Source: Streptomyces sp. WMMB 322
GTDB lineage: Bacteria > Actinomycetota > Actinomycetes > Streptomycetales > Streptomycetaceae
Length of the DNA stretch: 64,000 bases
Assembly: GCF_900090145.1 (NCBI RefSeq)
Contig: NZ_FMHI01000016.1
Coordinates: 62,001-126,000, forward strand
Direction: 5' to 3'
The notes below the pieces were generated by a model. The model saw only the letters and a program-made list of their open reading frames with translations. It was not told where the DNA came from and did not search any database. Position 1 is the first letter of the stretch, and the number at the start of each line of letters is the position of its first letter. Shown here piece after piece: positions 62,666 through 64,000 of this stretch. The position numbers and the translations under genes were made by a program.

Positions 62666-64000
62666 ATGCGTACCCCTCGGGAGCGTGCGTACCCGGCGCA
62701 CTGGGAGGCCGACGTGGTGCTCCGGGACGGCGGCACCGCACTGATCAGGCCCATCACCCCGGACGATGCCGAGCGACTTGTCGCCTTCTACGAACTCGTG
62801 TCCGACGAGTCGAAGTACTACCGCTTCTTCGCCCCCTACCCGCGTCTGTCCGACCGTGACGTGCGGCGCTTCACACATCACGACTACGTCGACCGGGTGG
62901 GCCTCGCCGCGACCGTGGGGGGCGAGTTCATCGCCACCGTCCGCTACGACAGGGTCGACGAAACCGGACGCGCGGCCGCCGACTCCGGCGCGGGCGGCTC
63001 CGCGCAGGCCGAGGTGGCCTTCCTGGTACGGGACGACCACCAGGGCCGTGGCGTGGCCTCCGCGCTCCTCGAGCACATCGCCGCGGTGGCGCGGGAACGC
63101 GGCATCCAGCGGTTCATCGCCGAAGTGATGCCCGCCAACAACAAGATGATCAAGGTGTTCACGGACGCGGGTTACTCGCAGCACCGCAGCTTCGAGGACG
63201 GCTCCGTCCACCTCACCTTCGATCTCGAACCGACCGAGCGGTCCCTGGCCGTCATGAGCGCACGTGAACAGCGGGCCGAGGGCCGCTCCGTGCGCCGGTT
63301 GCTCGCGCCCGGCTCGGTCGCCGTGATCGGTGCGAGCCGCTCGCCCCGAGGCGCCGGCCGCAGGGTCCTGGAGAGCCTGCGCTCCTGCGGATTCACGGGT
63401 CGGGTGTACGCGGTCAATCGCGAGCTTCCCGGTGGAGAGCGGGAAATCGGCGGTGTGCCCGCGCACCGTTCCGTCAAGGACGTGCCGGAAGACCTCGACC
63501 TGGCCGTGGTGGCCGTCCCGGCGAGCCAGGTGCATGCGCTCGCGCGGGAGTGCGGTGAGGCGGGCGTGCAGGGACTCGTCGTGCTCACCGCGGACTTCAG
63601 CCGTGACGAGCAGCGTGAACTCGTCCGGCTGGCACGCTCCTACGGCACCCGCGTCATCGGTCCGAACGCCTTCGGGCTGATGAACACGGCGCCGGAAGTG
63701 CGTCTCAACGCGACGCTCTCTCCGGAGATGCCCGCGCGCGGCAGGGTCGGCCTGTTCACCCAGTCCGGCGCCATCGGCATCGCCCTGCTCGCCGGTCTGC
63801 ATCAGCGCGGCATCGGGCTGTCCAGCTTCGTCTCCGCGGGGAACCGGGCGGACGTCTCCGGCAACGACGTCCTCCAGCACTGGGACGACGATCCCGACAC
63901 TGACGTCGCGCTCCTCTACCTCGAATCGATCGGCAACCCGCGGAAGTTCACCCGGCTCGCCAGGCGCATCGCCGCACGCAAACCGGTCGTCGTGGTCAAG
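62666..64000 (+). CDS. Pat-type protein lysine acetyltransferase: GNAT plus acyl-CoA synthetase-like domain (3' end beyond the window)
   Basis: At least 445 residues; the frame runs off the right edge. A GNAT domain (about 20-190; acetyl-CoA loop VRDDHQGRGVASALL, VMPANNKMIKVFTDAGY) is followed by an NDP-forming acyl-CoA synthetase CoA-binding domain (PGSVAVIGASRSPRGAGR, AVNRE, NAFGLMN, TQSGAIG). This N-terminal GNAT order is the reverse of E. coli PatZ and as described for S. lividans PatA, which acetylates and inhibits acyl-CoA synthetases. Divergent from ptsH. Confidence 0.9.
   Translation, partial: MRTPRERAYPAHWEADVVLRDGGTALIRPITPDDAERLVAFYELVSDESKYYRFFAPYPRLSDRDVRRFTHHDYVDRVGLAATVGGEFIATVRYDRVDETGRAAADSGAGGSAQAEVAFLVRDDHQGRGVASALLEHIAAVARERGIQRFIAEVMPANNKMIKVFTDAGYSQHRSFEDGSVHLTFDLEPTERSLAVMSAREQRAEGRSVRRLLAPGSVAVIGASRSPRGAGRRVLESLRSCGFTGRVYAVNRELPGGEREIGGVPAHRSVKDVPEDLDLAVVAVPASQVHALARECGEAGVQGLVVLTADFSRDEQRELVRLARSYGTRVIGPNAFGLMNTAPEVRLNATLSPEMPARGRVGLFTQSGAIGIALLAGLHQRGIGLSSFVSAGNRADVSGNDVLQHWDDDPDTDVALLYLESIGNPRKFTRLARRIAARKPVVVVK

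Overview
The window is high-GC, densely coded DNA with strong third-position G/C bias, GTG and TTG starts, and actinomycete-type Shine-Dalgarno sequences. Gene content and order (dapF, a RelA/SpoT homologue, hflX, paired IucA/IucC synthetases, dinG, lexA, nrdR-nrdJ, rnhB, whiH, hrdB, parE, parC, M16 pair, HPr, protein acetyltransferase) match the core chromosome of a Streptomyces or close relative, as remembered for S. coelicolor around SCO5793-SCO5842. The sporulation regulator whiH beside the principal sigma gene hrdB is the clearest genus-level signature. No tRNA, rRNA, prophage, insertion sequence or CRISPR array was seen.

Layout. 1-3.2 kb is an accessory-looking stretch: two ANTAR-domain proteins, a phospholipase D-family enzyme and three microprotein candidates. 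3.5-11 kb holds dapF, the RSH protein, a secreted M1 peptidase and hflX. 11-13.6 kb carries two tandem, divergent copies of a secreted lipoprotein serine protease. 13.9-19.2 kb is a compact siderophore-synthetase locus (two NIS synthetases around an acetyltransferase). 19.2-26.3 kb is DNA metabolism and SOS: dinG, lexA with its own LexA box, nrdR and nrdJ. 26.5-38 kb is a mixed housekeeping block (HIT, NmrA, phosphatase, rnhB, RecQ-phosphoribosyltransferase fusion, DUF4192, debranching-like protein, NrtR-like regulator). 38-48 kb holds an unusual one-chain ABC transporter, whiH, hrdB, a trypsin-like protease, a DUF7455 protein and parE. 48-64 kb holds a DUF485/acetate-symporter pair, a GH16 glucanase, an orphan sensor kinase, a CobW GTPase, parC, an M16 peptidase pair, a riboswitch-controlled M23 peptidase, HPr and the start of a Pat-type lysine acetyltransferase.

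Regulation visible in the sequence includes a LexA operator and a probable NrdR box pair in the lexA/nrdR intergenic region, a WhiG-type promoter before whiH, an ShbA-type promoter before hrdB, a c-di-AMP (ydaO-type) riboswitch before the M23 peptidase, a perfect TAGGTC/GACCTA palindrome before the glucanase, and several -10 hexamers placed so close to start codons that the mRNAs should be leaderless. Long hairpins separate most transcription units.

Nothing here is a clear, entirely new defence or mobile system. The most interesting items are the orphan NIS siderophore locus, the duplicated protease with its shared tryptophan-rich module, the RecQ-PRTase fusion beside a stand-alone helicase-tail-like protein, the ABC transporter with a long disordered linker, and the expanded peripheral stem in the c-di-AMP riboswitch.
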